Both the position numbers and the translations under genes were made by a program. DNA of 64,000 bases from Azospirillum brasilense (GTDB lineage: Bacteria; Pseudomonadota; Alphaproteobacteria; Azospirillales; Azospirillaceae). Below, one piece after another: positions 46,633 through 56,368 of the stretch. The stretch's first letter is position 1, and each line of letters opens with the position of its first letter. The notes beneath the pieces were generated by a model. The model ran no database searches. It saw only the letters and a program-made list of their open reading frames with translations, and was not told the DNA's origin. The stretch lies in NCBI RefSeq assembly GCF_003349955.1, contig NZ_QLKQ01000023.1, positions 1 to 64,000 on the forward strand, read 5' to 3'.

Positions 46633-47808
46633 ATGCGCATCGTCGAGATCCGGGAAAAGACCGTCGGCATCAAGTCCGACATCGCCAACGCCTACATCGA
46701 TTTCAGCCAGATGACCTGTTCCACCGTGGCGGTCATCACCGACGTGGTGCGCGACGGCAAGCCGGTGATCGGCTACGGCTTCAACTCTAACGGACGCTAC
46801 GGCGCCGGCGGCCTGATGCGGGAACGCTTCATCCCCCGCCTGACCTCGGCCGCCCCCGACAGCCTGATCGACGAGGCGAACGGCAACCTCGACCCGTTCA
46901 AGATCTGGGCGCGGCTGATGACCAACGAGAAGCCGGGCGGCCATGGCGAACGCTCGGTCGCGGTGGGCACCATCGACATGGCGGTGTGGGACGCCGTGGC
47001 GAAGATCGCCGGCAAGCCGCTCTACCGCCTGCTCGCCGACCGCTACCGCGGCGGCGTGGCGGACGAGTCGGTCTGGGTCTACGCCGCGGGCGGCTACTAC
47101 TATCCCGGCAAGGGGGTGGAGGCGCTCCAGGACGAGATGCGCAGCTACCGCGACCGCGGCTACAAGGTCGTGAAGATGAAGATCGGCGCCACCTCGCTGG
47201 AGGACGACCTGCGCCGCATCGAGGCGGTGCTGGAGGTGGTCGGCGACGGCCGGAACCTCTGCGTCGACGCCAACGGCCGCTTCGACCTGAAGACCGCCAT
47301 CGCCTACGCCGAGGCGCTGAAGCCCTACGACCTCTTCTGGTACGAGGAGGCCGGCGACCCGCTCGACTACGCGCTCCAGGCCGAGCTGGCGAACCATTAC
47401 GACCGCCCCATGGCGACCGGCGAGAACCTGTTCAGCCACCAGGACGCCCGCAACCTGATCCGCCACGGCGGCATGCGGCCGGACCGCGACTGGCTGCAGT
47501 TCGACTGCGCGCTCAGCTACGGCCTCGTCGAGTACATGCGCACGCTGGACATGCTGGCGGAGAACGGCTGGTCGAGCCGCCGCGTCGTGCCGCACGGCGG
47601 CCACCAGATGTCGCTGAACATCGCCGCCGGCCTGCATCTGGGCGGCAACGAGTCCTACCCGGACGTGTTCAAGCCCTTCTGCGGCTTCGCCGACAGCATC
47701 GCGGTCGAGGACGGGCGGGTCCGCCTGCCGGACCAGCCGGGCATCGGCTTCGAGGACAAGGCGGAGCTGTTCCGCACCATGCGCGAGGCGCTGGAGACCG
47801 CGAACTGA
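46633..47808 (+). CDS. tarD: D(-)-tartrate dehydratase
   Basis: A 391-residue enolase-superfamily enzyme converting D-tartrate to oxaloacetate (EC 4.2.1.81). The start MRIVEIREKTVGIKSDIANA, the segment NEKPGGHGERSVAVGTIDMA, the catalytic KMKIG lysine motif, the metal ligands in CVDANGRFD, WYEEAGD and TGENLF, and the His in VPHGGHQMSLN all fit the characterised rhizobial enzyme as I recall it. Length is as expected. It is alone on its strand and divergent from the LysR-GST pair. It allows growth on tartrate, a plant-derived acid. Confidence 0.92.
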   Translation: MRIVEIREKTVGIKSDIANAYIDFSQMTCSTVAVITDVVRDGKPVIGYGFNSNGRYGAGGLMRERFIPRLTSAAPDSLIDEANGNLDPFKIWARLMTNEKPGGHGERSVAVGTIDMAVWDAVAKIAGKPLYRLLADRYRGGVADESVWVYAAGGYYYPGKGVEALQDEMRSYRDRGYKVVKMKIGATSLEDDLRRIEAVLEVVGDGRNLCVDANGRFDLKTAIAYAEALKPYDLFWYEEAGDPLDYALQAELANHYDRPMATGENLFSHQDARNLIRHGGMRPDRDWLQFDCALSYGLVEYMRTLDMLAENGWSSRRVVPHGGHQMSLNIAAGLHLGGNESYPDVFKPFCGFADSIAVEDGRVRLPDQPGIGFEDKAELFRTMREALETAN

Positions 47809-47906
47809 GGCGGTCGCCGTTGCGCGCCGCACCCTGTACGGGCGGTATAAGGCGTTGACTCGCGCCGGATCGTCCTCACATGCTGTTGCGGTGTTCAACA
47901 GTTTTG

Positions 47907-47920
47907 AAAGGAGGTGATCC
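47907..47920 (+). promoter_or_regulatory. Near-perfect extended Shine-Dalgarno sequence
   Basis: AAAGGAGGTGATCC matches the full complement of the typical 16S rRNA 3' end over 14 nt. The GGAGG core lies 7 nt before ATG 47922, so the next gene should be translated very strongly. Confidence 0.8.
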
Positions 47921-47921
47921 A

Positions 47922-48095
47922 ATGTCTCATGGAGCCAAGCCGGTAGCCGTTCTGTTCGGTCTCGCCGCCCTCCTGACGGCGGGGGTCGCCAGCGCGGATT
48001 GCTCCTCCAGCCACAGCGCCAGCGCCGGCACGCAAAAGCCGGCCAGCGACACGGTCGCCACCGGCGACCGGGCTTCGGGCAGCACCCGCGGCTGA
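47922..48095 (+). CDS. Small secreted peptide, unknown function
   Basis: A 57-residue protein with a signal peptide (PVAVLFGLAALLTAGVASA) and cleavage expected after ASA. The mature part is only about 30 residues: Ser/Thr/Gly/Ala-rich with one Cys (DCSSSHSASAG) and no recognised family. The exceptional ribosome-binding site and the strong terminator at 48130-48170 mark it as a single, highly expressed gene. TTGACT at about 47857 could be its -35 element. Confidence 0.65.
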   Translation: MSHGAKPVAVLFGLAALLTAGVASADCSSSHSASAGTQKPASDTVATGDRASGSTRG

Positions 48096-48129
48096 TACCA
48101 GCAACGCAACACCGGCAGCACCATGCCGA

Positions 48130-48170
48130 ACGGGCCGTTTCCCACCTGGGAAGCGGCCCGTTTCTTTTTG
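48130..48170 (+). terminator. Rho-independent terminator
   Basis: A stem of about 15 bp (AACGGGCCG...CGGCCCGTT, continued by TTCCCA/TGGGAA) is followed by TCTTTTT, 35 nt after the small secreted peptide gene. Confidence 0.85.
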
Positions 48171-48349
48171 GCGCCCGGCGAACCGGCCGAAGGTTCTCGT
48201 TCCAGTTTGTCCGGATAATCCTGTCACCATGCTGTGCCCTTCTGGTCCATGAAAGATTCGTCTACGAATAATGCGGTCTCGGAAGCTGTGAGGTACTGCG
48301 GTCTCCACGGGCGTTCGGCCCCACGAAACCTCAACGACGCGGAGACCTC

Positions 48350-48934
48350 ATGCAGTACCGACAAAGCACCGGAATTGACGTCGGCTCGACCTGTTGCGGC
48401 GGCCTTCGGCACGACTCCCGCCGGACCTTTCTGAAGATCGCCGCGCTGGGCGCCGGGGCTGCGCTGATGGCGCCGCTGACCTCCGGCGCCGCCGGCGCCG
48501 CCCAGCCCGGCGGCGCGGTGGACGCGCTTCTGCTCTCCTGCATGGATTACCGGCTGATCGACGACATCGGCCGCTACATGGACGGGCGCGGGCTGACCAA
48601 CCGCTACGACCATGTGATCCTGGCCGGCGCGTCGCTGGGCGCCCTGACCGACCGGAAGAAGGCGTGGGGCGAGGCCTTCTGGGACCATGTGGCGGTCGCC
48701 AAGCAGTTGCACGGAATCCGGCGCGTGATGGTCATGGATCACCGCGACTGCGGCGCCTACCGCGTCTTCCTGGGGACGGATCTGGTGGCGGACCCGGAAA
48801 AGGAAACCGCCGCCCACGCCGAGCAACTGCGCGCGCTGGGCGCCGCGATCAAGGCGCGGCATCCCGATCTGGAGGTGGAACTGCTGCTGATGGCGCTCGA
48901 CGGCAGCGTCGAGACCATCGCCGAATCCGCCTGA
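48350..48934 (+). CDS. TAT-type beta-carbonic-anhydrase-like protein
   Basis: A 194-residue protein. A twin-arginine signal (SRRTFLKIAALGAGAALMAP) predicts export. The mature part has LLSCMDYRLID (Cys and the Asp-Arg pair) and VMDHRDCGAY (His-x2-Cys), the zinc ligands of beta-carbonic anhydrases. The domain is short, about 140 residues, and the active-site surroundings differ from canonical enzymes, so hydratase activity is uncertain. GGAG lies about 8 nt before ATG 48350. It stands alone, 256 bp before the hybrid kinase gene. Confidence 0.8.
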   Translation: MQYRQSTGIDVGSTCCGGLRHDSRRTFLKIAALGAGAALMAPLTSGAAGAAQPGGAVDALLLSCMDYRLIDDIGRYMDGRGLTNRYDHVILAGASLGALTDRKKAWGEAFWDHVAVAKQLHGIRRVMVMDHRDCGAYRVFLGTDLVADPEKETAAHAEQLRALGAAIKARHPDLEVELLLMALDGSVETIAESA

Positions 48935-49190
48935 GGACGGGCGGACAAGCCCGCGGCGCCAGAGCATCGGGGCACCCCTTGCTCCGGCGCCTTTATAATT
49001 CGTATGCGAAATAGTCGGTTGAGCGCGGTCCTCCCATTTGGTAAACGCAAAGGTAAGGATGTGGCCGGCGAGGTGGCGGGGCACCGCTGCCGCGGATACG
49101 ACGGCGTGCATCGGACCCGGGGTGCCATGCGTCCCTTGGGAAGTGCAGGGTTGTGCCGTTCCCTTCCGCCGTGCTGTTCCCGGGCCGCCG

Positions 49191-52109
49191 ATGAGCATTC
49201 TCACACGTCTCGTCCTGCTTGTTCTCCTCGCCAGCCTGCCGGCCATCGGCATCCTGGCCCACAACAGCCTGGCCGCCGTCGAGGCGGGGGAGCGGCAGGC
49301 CGAGGCGGAAGCCCGCCGCCTGCTGACCCTGATCCAGGACGAGCAGCAGCGGGTCGTGGAGGGCATGCGCGGCGTTCTGGTGACGGTGGCCGAGATGGCG
49401 CCGCGGCTCGCCATCGACCCCCAGCAATGCTCCTCCACCCTGAACCGCCTGCGCGGCCGGCTGCCGCGGGTGAAGGGCATCGCCCTGACCGATCTCGACG
49501 GCTCGGTCCGCTGCGCCAGCGATTCGAGGTTGAACGGCCTGATGGTGGCGGCGCTGCCGCACATCCGCATGGCGCTCTACGGGCAGGGCTTCGTCGTCGG
49601 CGACTACGCGGTGCGGCGGCTGGACGGGCGCCCCGTGCTGCCCTTCGCGGCGCCCTACACCGACGGGGCGGGCCGCATGGCGGGGGTGGTGTCCATCGCG
49701 CTCGACGCCGGATGGCTGCGCGAGTATCTGGCGGAGAAGCCGCTGCCGGCGAACGCCATGCTGGTGCTGGCCGACCGCAACGGCACGCTGCTGGGCCGCT
49801 TCCCCGGCAGCGACGACCAGCGGGTGGGCATGCCGCTGCCCGAACCGTTGATGGCCCTGCTGCGCGCGCCGTCCGACGGCGTGGCGGAGGTCGCCGGCCT
49901 GGATGGCGAGCCGCGGATCCTCGCCTACGCCCCGGTCGACCAGAAGGTCCGCGAGCTGTTCCTGGCGGTGGGGCTGGACCGGACGGAAGCGCTGCGCCCG
50001 GTCACCGCCGCGGCCGAGCGGAGCGCCTTCCTGCTGGCGCTGGCGGCGGCGCTGTCCCTGGCCGCGGCCTGGATCGGCGCGCGCCTGTTCGTGCTGCGCC
50101 CGGTGGCCCGGCTGAAGCGGGTGGTCGGGCGCTGGAGCGCCGGGGACCGGGCTGCCCGGATCGGGCGGCCGGGCGACCGGTCGGAGATCGGCGCCCTGGG
50201 CCGCGCCTTCGACGCGATGGCTCAGGAACTCCAGGCGCGGGAACTGGCCCGCGACGCCGCCCACGCCGCCGAACACCGCATGGCCGCGACCCTCGCCGCC
50301 TCGACCGACGCGGTGGTGGAGCTGGACCATGAGGGCCGCGTGACCTTCGCCAACGAGAAGGCGGCGCGCCTGTTCGGCGGTGGCGGGGACCTCATGGGGC
50401 ACGTCTTCGTGGCCCTGCTGCCGCCGGGCGTGGCCGAGTCCTTCACCGCGCGCTTCCGCGACGCTCTGGACCGGGGAGAGCCGGAGGAGTTCGAAATCCG
50501 GCTGGCCGGTGACGAGAAACGGGCCGGTGGCGACTGGTACGCCCTGCGCCTGTTCGCCACCGGCGACCGGCTGGCCGTCTACGCCCAGGACGTGACCCGC
50601 CGCAAGGAGGACGAACGGGCGATCCGGCGGGCCGTGGAGCGTCACCGCTCCCTGCTGGAAACCGCCGCCGACGCGATCCTTCTGGTCGACGCCAATGGCA
50701 CGGTGCATACCTACAACCGCGGCGCGGAGCGCATCTTCGGCCATCGCCCGGCCGACGCGGTCGGGATGGACGTGCGCCGTCTGATCCCGGGCGGCCTGAT
50801 TTCGGAACCCCTCAGCCCGGACCGGCTGGCCGACGGCGTCGCCCGCGAGGTCGAGGGGCGGCGGCGCGACGGGCTGGCGGTGCCGCTGGAGCTGTCGCTC
50901 TCGGCCTGGAGCGATGGCGACGACCGCTTCTTCACCGCCATTTTGCGCGACATCACCGAGCGCAAGCGCACCGAATCGGCGCTGCGCCGCGCCAAGGACC
51001 AGGCGGAGCGGGCCAACCGGGCGAAGTCGCGCTTCCTCGCCGCCGCCAGCCACGACCTGCGCCAGCCGGTGCAGTCGCTGTTCTTCCTCACCTCGGCGCT
51101 GGGCGAGCAGATTCAGGGCACCCCGGGCCACGGCACGCTGACGACCATGCAGCAGGCGCTGGAGGCGCTGAAGCGCCTGCTCGACGGCCTGCTGGACATC
51201 TCCAAGCTCGACGCCGGGGTGGTCGAGCCGGTGACCACCACCGTGGCGATCCAGCCCCTTTTCGAGCGCCTCGCCGCCGAATACGCGCCGGAGGCGGCGC
51301 GGCGCGGCCTGACCCTGCGCGTCGTCCCGACCACGCTGCACGCGCGCAGCGACCCCATGCTGCTGGAGCGCATCATCCGCAACCTGCTGGACAACGCGCT
51401 GCGCTACACCGGGCGGGGCGGGGTGGTGCTGGGCGTGCGGCGATCGCGCCGCCGCTTCCACATCGCCGTGTGCGACAGCGGCGCCGGCATCCCGCCGGAC
51501 CGCCAGGAGGATATCTTTGAAGAGTTCACCCAGCTCGGCAACCCGGAGCGCGACCGCGAGAAGGGGTTGGGCCTCGGCCTCGCCATCGTGCGGCGGCTGT
51601 GCGCTCTGCTCGGCCACTCCGTGGCCCTGCGGTCGCGGCCGGGCAGCGGATCGACCTTCCTGGTCACCGTCCCCGTCGCCGAACCGCCGAGGCCCGCCGT
51701 GACGACGGTTCCGGCGGTCGGACGGACGGAGGGCGGCGGGTGCCGGCTCGTCCTGATCATCGACGACGAGGTGATCATCCTGATGGGGCTGCGCGCCATG
51801 CTGGAGGGGTGGGGTTACGAGGTCATCGCCGCCACCGCGGGGGATGAGGCGATCCGCCTGCTCGACGAGGCCGGGCGGCGGCCGGACGTCATCCTGGCCG
51901 ACTACCGGCTGCGCCACGGCAAGACCGGGCCGGAGGCGTTGCGCGCCATCCACGCCCATTGCCGGTTCCCGATCCCCAGCATCATCCTGACCGGCGACAC
52001 CGCCCCCGAACGGATCGTCGAGGCCCAGCGCAGCGGCTTCGCCATCCTGCACAAGCCGGTGTCGTCCCATCACCTGAAGCAGGTGGTGGCCGAAGCCGGG
52101 AGCCGCTGA
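49191..52109 (+). CDS. Hybrid sensor histidine kinase
   Basis: A 972-residue kinase. Order: membrane helix (5-25), periplasmic Cache-like sensor (about 30-275), second helix (about 280-300), HAMP (RPVARLKRVVGRWSAGDR), two PAS domains (about 365-480 and 485-595), HisKA (ASHDLRQPVQSLFFLTSAL), HATPase (NLLDNALRYTGRGG, GLGLGLAIVRRL) and a C-terminal receiver (VLIIDDEVIILMGL, VILADYRLRHG, LHKPV). The SHDLRQP H box is typical of hybrid kinases with this PAS-HisKA-HATPase-REC layout. ATG 49191 is chosen because the membrane helix starts there. No partner regulator is adjacent. Confidence 0.93.
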   Translation: MSILTRLVLLVLLASLPAIGILAHNSLAAVEAGERQAEAEARRLLTLIQDEQQRVVEGMRGVLVTVAEMAPRLAIDPQQCSSTLNRLRGRLPRVKGIALTDLDGSVRCASDSRLNGLMVAALPHIRMALYGQGFVVGDYAVRRLDGRPVLPFAAPYTDGAGRMAGVVSIALDAGWLREYLAEKPLPANAMLVLADRNGTLLGRFPGSDDQRVGMPLPEPLMALLRAPSDGVAEVAGLDGEPRILAYAPVDQKVRELFLAVGLDRTEALRPVTAAAERSAFLLALAAALSLAAAWIGARLFVLRPVARLKRVVGRWSAGDRAARIGRPGDRSEIGALGRAFDAMAQELQARELARDAAHAAEHRMAATLAASTDAVVELDHEGRVTFANEKAARLFGGGGDLMGHVFVALLPPGVAESFTARFRDALDRGEPEEFEIRLAGDEKRAGGDWYALRLFATGDRLAVYAQDVTRRKEDERAIRRAVERHRSLLETAADAILLVDANGTVHTYNRGAERIFGHRPADAVGMDVRRLIPGGLISEPLSPDRLADGVAREVEGRRRDGLAVPLELSLSAWSDGDDRFFTAILRDITERKRTESALRRAKDQAERANRAKSRFLAAASHDLRQPVQSLFFLTSALGEQIQGTPGHGTLTTMQQALEALKRLLDGLLDISKLDAGVVEPVTTTVAIQPLFERLAAEYAPEAARRGLTLRVVPTTLHARSDPMLLERIIRNLLDNALRYTGRGGVVLGVRRSRRRFHIAVCDSGAGIPPDRQEDIFEEFTQLGNPERDREKGLGLGLAIVRRLCALLGHSVALRSRPGSGSTFLVTVPVAEPPRPAVTTVPAVGRTEGGGCRLVLIIDDEVIILMGLRAMLEGWGYEVIAATAGDEAIRLLDEAGRRPDVILADYRLRHGKTGPEALRAIHAHCRFPIPSIILTGDTAPERIVEAQRSGFAILHKPVSSHHLKQVVAEAGSR

Positions 52110-52132
52110 GGGCGCCCCGGCTCCGGTTCCGC

Positions 52133-53407
52133 TCAACGTGTCCGCAGCAGGGCGTGGCGCTTGCGCCCGGCGGACAGGCGGACCTGCCCCTCGCCGTCGA
52201 GATCGGCCAAGGTCAGCAGCGCCGCCTCGTCGGTGACGGGGGCGCCGTTCACCCGCGCCCCGCCGTCGCGGATCAGCCGCCTTGCCGCCCCTTTGGACTC
52301 GGCGAGCCCGGCGGCGGCCAGCAGGTCGGCCAGCCGAAGGCCGGCGGCGAGGTCGGCGCGGGCGGCCTCCACCACCGGCAGGCCATCGCCCGCCCCGGCC
52401 TCCTCGAAGACCCGGCGGGCGGTCTCCCCGGCCTCGGCCGCCGCCGTCGCGCCGTGGCAGAGGGATGTGGCCTCATGGGCGAGGATCTTCTTGGCCTCGT
52501 TGATCTCCGATCCCTGGAGCGCCTCCAGACGGGCGATCTCGTCCAGCGGCAGTTCGGTGAACAGGCGCAGGAAGCGGCCGACGTCGGCGTCCTCCGTGTT
52601 GCGCCAGAACTGCCAGAAATCGTGCGGGCTGCGCCGGTCGGCGTTCAGCCACACCGCGCCCGCCGCCGTCTTGCCCATCTTGGCGCCCGACGCGGTGGTC
52701 AGCAGCGGCGTGGTCAGGCCGAACAGCTCCGTCCCATCGACGCGGCGGGCCAGCTCGATCCCGTTGATGATGTTGCCCCACTGGTCCGACCCGCCCATCT
52801 GCAGCCGGCAGCCGTGGCGGCGCGACAGCTCCAGGAAGTCGAAGGCCTGGAGGATCATGTAGTTGAACTCAAGGAAGGTCAGCGGCTGCTCGCGGTCGAG
52901 CCGCAGCTTGACGGAATCGAAGCTCAGCATCCGGTTGACGGTGAAATGGCGCCCGATGTCGCGCAGCATCGGGATGTAGCGCAGCTCGTCCAGCCAGTCG
53001 GCGTTGTCGACCATCACCGCGCCGTTCGGCTGTTCGCTGCCGAAGGACAGGTATTGCGTGAAGGCCCGGCCAATGCCGCCCATGTTGGCGGCGATCTGCG
53101 CGTCGTCCAGCATGGGGCGGCTGGTGTCGCGGAAGCTGGGGTCGCCGATGCGCGTGGTGCCGCCGCCGATCAGCACGACGGGCCGATTGCCGGTCTTCTG
53201 GAACCAGCGCAGCACCATGATCGAGACGAGATGCCCGACATGCAGGCTGTCCGCCGTGGCGTCGAAGCCGATGTAGGCGCCGACCGGCCCCCGGCGCAGC
53301 AGGGCGTCGAGGCCCGACAGATCGCTGCCCTGATGCAGGAAGCCGCGCTCGTCGAGCACGCGCAGGAAGTCGGACTGGAAGGGGCTGGAAGCGGCGGGGG
53401 TCGCCAT
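52133..53407 (-). CDS. tyrS: Tyrosyl-tRNA synthetase
   Basis: A 424-residue class I aminoacyl-tRNA synthetase. HIGH-type motif HVGHLVSIM (near residue 57) and KMSKS-type motif [11 protein letters not shown] are present. The tyrosine pocket includes [12 protein letters not shown] and [10 protein letters not shown]. An S4 RNA-binding domain forms the C-terminus ([13 protein letters not shown]). It charges tRNA-Tyr. It converges with the hybrid kinase gene and is divergent from ispE. Confidence 0.97.
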   Translation of the reverse strand: MATPAASSPFQSDFLRVLDERGFLHQGSDLSGLDALLRRGPVGAYIGFDATADSLHVGHLVSIMVLRWFQKTGNRPVVLIGGGTTRIGDPSFRDTSRPMLDDAQIAANMGGIGRAFTQYLSFGSEQPNGAVMVDNADWLDELRYIPMLRDIGRHFTVNRMLSFDSVKLRLDREQPLTFLEFNYMILQAFDFLELSRRHGCRLQMGGSDQWGNIINGIELARRVDGTELFGLTTPLLTTASGAKMGKTAAGAVWLNADRRSPHDFWQFWRNTEDADVGRFLRLFTELPLDEIARLEALQGSEINEAKKILAHEATSLCHGATAAAEAGETARRVFEEAGAGDGLPVVEAARADLAAGLRLADLLAAAGLAESKGAARRLIRDGGARVNGAPVTDEAALLTLADLDGEGQVRLSAGRKRHALLRTR

Positions 53408-53740
53408 GATGCTGATCTCCGGAAGGGAAGGGCCGCGTCCCGGAGATCATCTGTCGAAGCACATGCCGCCGGTCAGCGGCGGCATGGTTCAAGTGGTCAA
53501 GACTGAACGCGCCGCCCTATGGGAGCAGCGTATAATAACGGCTGAAGTGGTGCGTGCGCGTCGTCATGGCCGGAAAGCTAGGCGCGGAGGGGCGAGGCGT
53601 CAAGGGCGGATGACGCGCCGGTGCTGACCCTTTGTCCGATGCCCGGTCATGCGGGGACTGGCGCTCGCCGCACCCATGCCGCATAAAGCCCGTCTTCCCC
53701 CTGCCGGGAGGAAGGGCTTTTCGTTTGCGGGGACCCGACC
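53408..53740. other. Intergenic region between tyrS and ispE
   Basis: These 333 bp hold divergent promoters for tyrS and ispE. Near ispE there is a hairpin, AAAGCCC...GGGCTTT (53685-53720), with CTTCC/GGAAG extending the stem and TTCGTTT after it. It could be a terminator or attenuator in the ispE leader. I see no gene. Confidence 0.45.
53685..53720 (+). terminator. Terminator-like hairpin in the ispE leader
   Basis: The 7-bp stem AAAGCCC/GGGCTTT, lengthened by CTTCC/GGAAG, ends 20 nt before ATG 53741. Only a short T-rich tail follows, so termination may be partial. Confidence 0.4.
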
Positions 53741-54757
53741 ATGAGCGCCATCGCCGAAGCCGCGCCGGCCAAGCTGAACCTCTATCTGCATGTGGTGGGC
53801 CGCCGGGACGACGGCTATCACGAGCTGGACAGCCTCGTCGCCTTCGCCGAGGTGGCGGACCGGGTGACGGTGCAGCCGGGTGTGGCGCGGATCGCGCTGC
53901 GCGGGGTCGACCTGCCGCCGGTCGGGCCGCGGCTGGCCATCTCCGGCCCCTTCGGCCCGGCGCTGATGGGCGAGAACCCGGCACAGAACCTCGTCATCCG
54001 TGCCGCTTACGCGCTGGCCGCCGCGCTGGGACACGAGGCCGACGCGATGATCGCGCTGGAGAAGGTGCTGCCCGTGGCCTCGGGGATCGGCGGAGGCTCG
54101 GCGGATGCCGCCGCGACGCTGCGCGCCCTGGCCCGGCTGTGGGGCGTGCCGGTGGCCGACCAGCGCCTCTACGAGGTCGCGGCGTCGCTGGGCGCCGACG
54201 TGCCGGTCTGCGTCGCCGGGCGGAGCTGCTATTTCGGCGGCGTGGGGGAGGTGCTGGAGGAGGCGCCGGCCCTGCCCGAGACCTACTCGGTGCTGGTCAA
54301 CCCCGGCGTGCCGGTGCCGACCCCCGCCGTGTTCAAGGCGCGCCGGGGGGCCTTCTCCGCCCCGGCCCGCTTCACCGAGGCGCCCGCCGACGCCGCGGCG
54401 CTGGCCGCGCTGCTGAAAGAGCGGCGCAACGACCTGACCGAGCCGGCGCTGACCGTCGCTCCGGTGATCGCCGAGGTGCTGGCGGCGCTGGACCATACGG
54501 ACGGCTGCCTGCTGGCCCGCCTGTCGGGCAGCGGCGCGACCTGCTTCGGCCTCTACGCCGATGCGGAGCATGCCGCCGCCGCGGCCCGGTCGATCCAGGC
54601 GGCGCGGCCGCGCTGGTGGGCGAAGGCCGCCCGGCTGCTGCCGACCCCGGTGGACGCGCCGCCGCTGCCCAAGGGGTTGACGGCACCGTCCGCGGTCACC
54701 GCGGCCCCGGCGCCGCCGGTCCCCTTCCCGGACACCGGCGGCTGGGGCGTCGGCTGA
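53741..54757 (+). CDS. ispE: 4-diphosphocytidyl-2-C-methyl-D-erythritol kinase
   Basis: A 338-residue GHMP kinase of the MEP isoprenoid pathway. The N-terminal motif is AAPAKLNLYLHVVGRRDDGYH; the ATP-binding motif is PVASGIGGGSADAAATL; the third GHMP motif is LSGSGATCFGLY. It phosphorylates the 2-hydroxyl of CDP-methylerythritol. A 40-residue Pro/Ala-rich C-terminal tail extends beyond the normal end (usually near 290 residues). Start is ATG 53741. Confidence 0.96.
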   Translation: MSAIAEAAPAKLNLYLHVVGRRDDGYHELDSLVAFAEVADRVTVQPGVARIALRGVDLPPVGPRLAISGPFGPALMGENPAQNLVIRAAYALAAALGHEADAMIALEKVLPVASGIGGGSADAAATLRALARLWGVPVADQRLYEVAASLGADVPVCVAGRSCYFGGVGEVLEEAPALPETYSVLVNPGVPVPTPAVFKARRGAFSAPARFTEAPADAAALAALLKERRNDLTEPALTVAPVIAEVLAALDHTDGCLLARLSGSGATCFGLYADAEHAAAAARSIQAARPRWWAKAARLLPTPVDAPPLPKGLTAPSAVTAAPAPPVPFPDTGGWGVG

Positions 54758-54784
54758 CCCTCTCGGGCTGACCGCTCTGTGGGC

Positions 54785-55339
54785 TTAGCAGCCGCCGCCG
54801 CGCGTCATCGCGCCGCCCAGCATGGCGCCGCCCAGCGTGCCGGCGGCGGTGGCCGCCAGCTTGCCGTCGCCGCGCCCGAACTGCGAGCCGACCAGCCCGC
54901 CGACAGCCGCCCCGCCGAGCACGCCGATCAGGTCGCCGTCGAGCGGCCCGCACTCCACCACCTGAGGCGCGGCGCGGACCACGCGCGGGCGCTGCTGGAC
55001 GATCACCGGCGGCGGCTCCTCGATGTAGACGGGGGCCGGGGCGTAATGCACGACCGGCGGCTCCTCATAGACCACCACCGGCGGGGGGCGGCGCACGATG
55101 ACCACGCGGCCGTTTCCATAGCCGCCGTCGATGTAGCCATGCTCGTAATAGCGGGGCCGCTCGTACCGCTCATGGTCATGCCGGTCGCGGTCATGGCGCT
55201 CCTGCTTGGCGCGCCAGCCGTGGGCCGGCGCCCAGTCGGGCGGATCGGCGAGGGCCGGGGACGCTCCAGCGCCCAAGGCCGCCACACCGGCGAGCAGCGT
55301 GATGGCGAGGGATTTGGGGGTGAAGCGGATGTGCGTCAT
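54785..55339 (-). CDS. Exported protein with C-terminal glycine-zipper segment
   Basis: A 184-residue protein. The signal peptide is LAITLLAGVAALGAGASPALA. The middle is low-complexity: His/Arg/Asp-rich (RHDRDRHDHERYERP), then Pro/Val/Glu-rich repeats (PPPVVVYEEPPVVHYAP). The C-terminus is a glycine-zipper domain: GVLGGAAVGGLVGSQFG and AGTLGGAMLGGAMT, as in the 17-kDa surface antigen/SmpA-like family of envelope proteins. ATG 55339 fits the signal peptide. The low-complexity middle may span the periplasm or bind metal. Confidence 0.8.
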   Translation of the reverse strand: MTHIRFTPKSLAITLLAGVAALGAGASPALADPPDWAPAHGWRAKQERHDRDRHDHERYERPRYYEHGYIDGGYGNGRVVIVRRPPPVVVYEEPPVVHYAPAPVYIEEPPPVIVQQRPRVVRAAPQVVECGPLDGDLIGVLGGAAVGGLVGSQFGRGDGKLAATAAGTLGGAMLGGAMTRGGGC

Positions 55340-55475
55340 GATGGCTCCAGGATACGTCTCACCCGAATGAACATCCGGGAGCGGAGTCTTCATCCATCCG
55401 ACCGCCGCATGGGGCGTGATCTTTTTGGGGTGCGCGAAAGGGGTAACCCGCCCTTGGTCCGCCCCGCCGTGCCCC

Positions 55476-56351
55476 TCACGCCCACACCGGTTCGGGAAGA
55501 CTCTCCGTCAGCAACGCGGTGACCATCTCCACCCCTGCGCGCCGCGCCGCGCCGCCGATCAGCAGCGCCAGCTCCGTCTCCGGCAGCGCCGGCAGGCCGT
55601 CCGCCACGCCGAGGAAGCGCGCCCCGGGCGGCAGGGCGCTGTGGGGAAGCACGCTGACGCCCAGCCCGCCGGACACTGCGGCGCGCACCCCGGCGTGGTT
55701 GGGGCTGGAATAGGCGACCCGCCAGCGCCGTCCGGCGCGCTCCAGCTCATGCACCGCGCGGTTGCGGTAGACGCAGCCCTGCGGGAACAGCACCAGCGGC
55801 AGCGGGTCCTCGCGGTGCAGCTCCTCCGCCGCCGGGCCGACCCAGCAGAGCGGCTCCCGCCACGCGCGCCGCGCACCGGGGTGGCCGGGCTCCTGCTTGA
55901 CCAGGGCGATGTCGAGGTCGCCGCACTCCACATCGGCGCGCAGCCGCACCGACAGGTCGCAGCGCACGTCCAGCCGCAGCCGCCGATTCGCCCGCGCGAA
56001 ATCGGCGAGCAGGCGGGGCAGCCGCTCCACCGCGTAATCCTCCGGCACGCCCAGCCGCACCACCTCCGCCGCCGGGCGCCCGGACAGGACGGCGTTCGCC
56101 TCGTCGTTCAGCGCCAGCAGCCGGCGGGCGTAGCCGAGCAGCCGTTCCCCGTCGTCGGTCAGCGCGACGGCGCGGCTGTTGCGGTCGAGGAGCGGCAGGC
56201 CGACCTGCTCCTCCAGCCGGCGGATCTGCTGGCTGACCGTCGATTGCGTCTTGTGCACCCGCTCGCCGGCCCGCGTGAAGCCGCCGGCGTCCACCACCGA
56301 GACGAAGGTGCGCAGCAGCCCCAGATCCATCTCGCGCATCGGACCAACCAT
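55476..56351 (-). CDS. LysR-family transcriptional regulator
   Basis: A 291-residue LysR protein with the winged HTH in LLRTFVSVVDAGGFTRAGERVHKTQSTVSQQIRRLEEQVGLPLLDR. The effector domain follows. The annotated start may be ATG 56351, 56339 or 56333; the HTH begins properly with MDLGLLRTF. It is divergent from the EamA transporter gene and should regulate it through the palindrome at 56369-56384. Confidence 0.92.
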   Translation of the reverse strand: MVGPMREMDLGLLRTFVSVVDAGGFTRAGERVHKTQSTVSQQIRRLEEQVGLPLLDRNSRAVALTDDGERLLGYARRLLALNDEANAVLSGRPAAEVVRLGVPEDYAVERLPRLLADFARANRRLRLDVRCDLSVRLRADVECGDLDIALVKQEPGHPGARRAWREPLCWVGPAAEELHREDPLPLVLFPQGCVYRNRAVHELERAGRRWRVAYSSPNHAGVRAAVSGGLGVSVLPHSALPPGARFLGVADGLPALPETELALLIGGAARRAGVEMVTALLTESLPEPVWA

Positions 56352-56368
56352 TCAAATTTCGAATGCAA

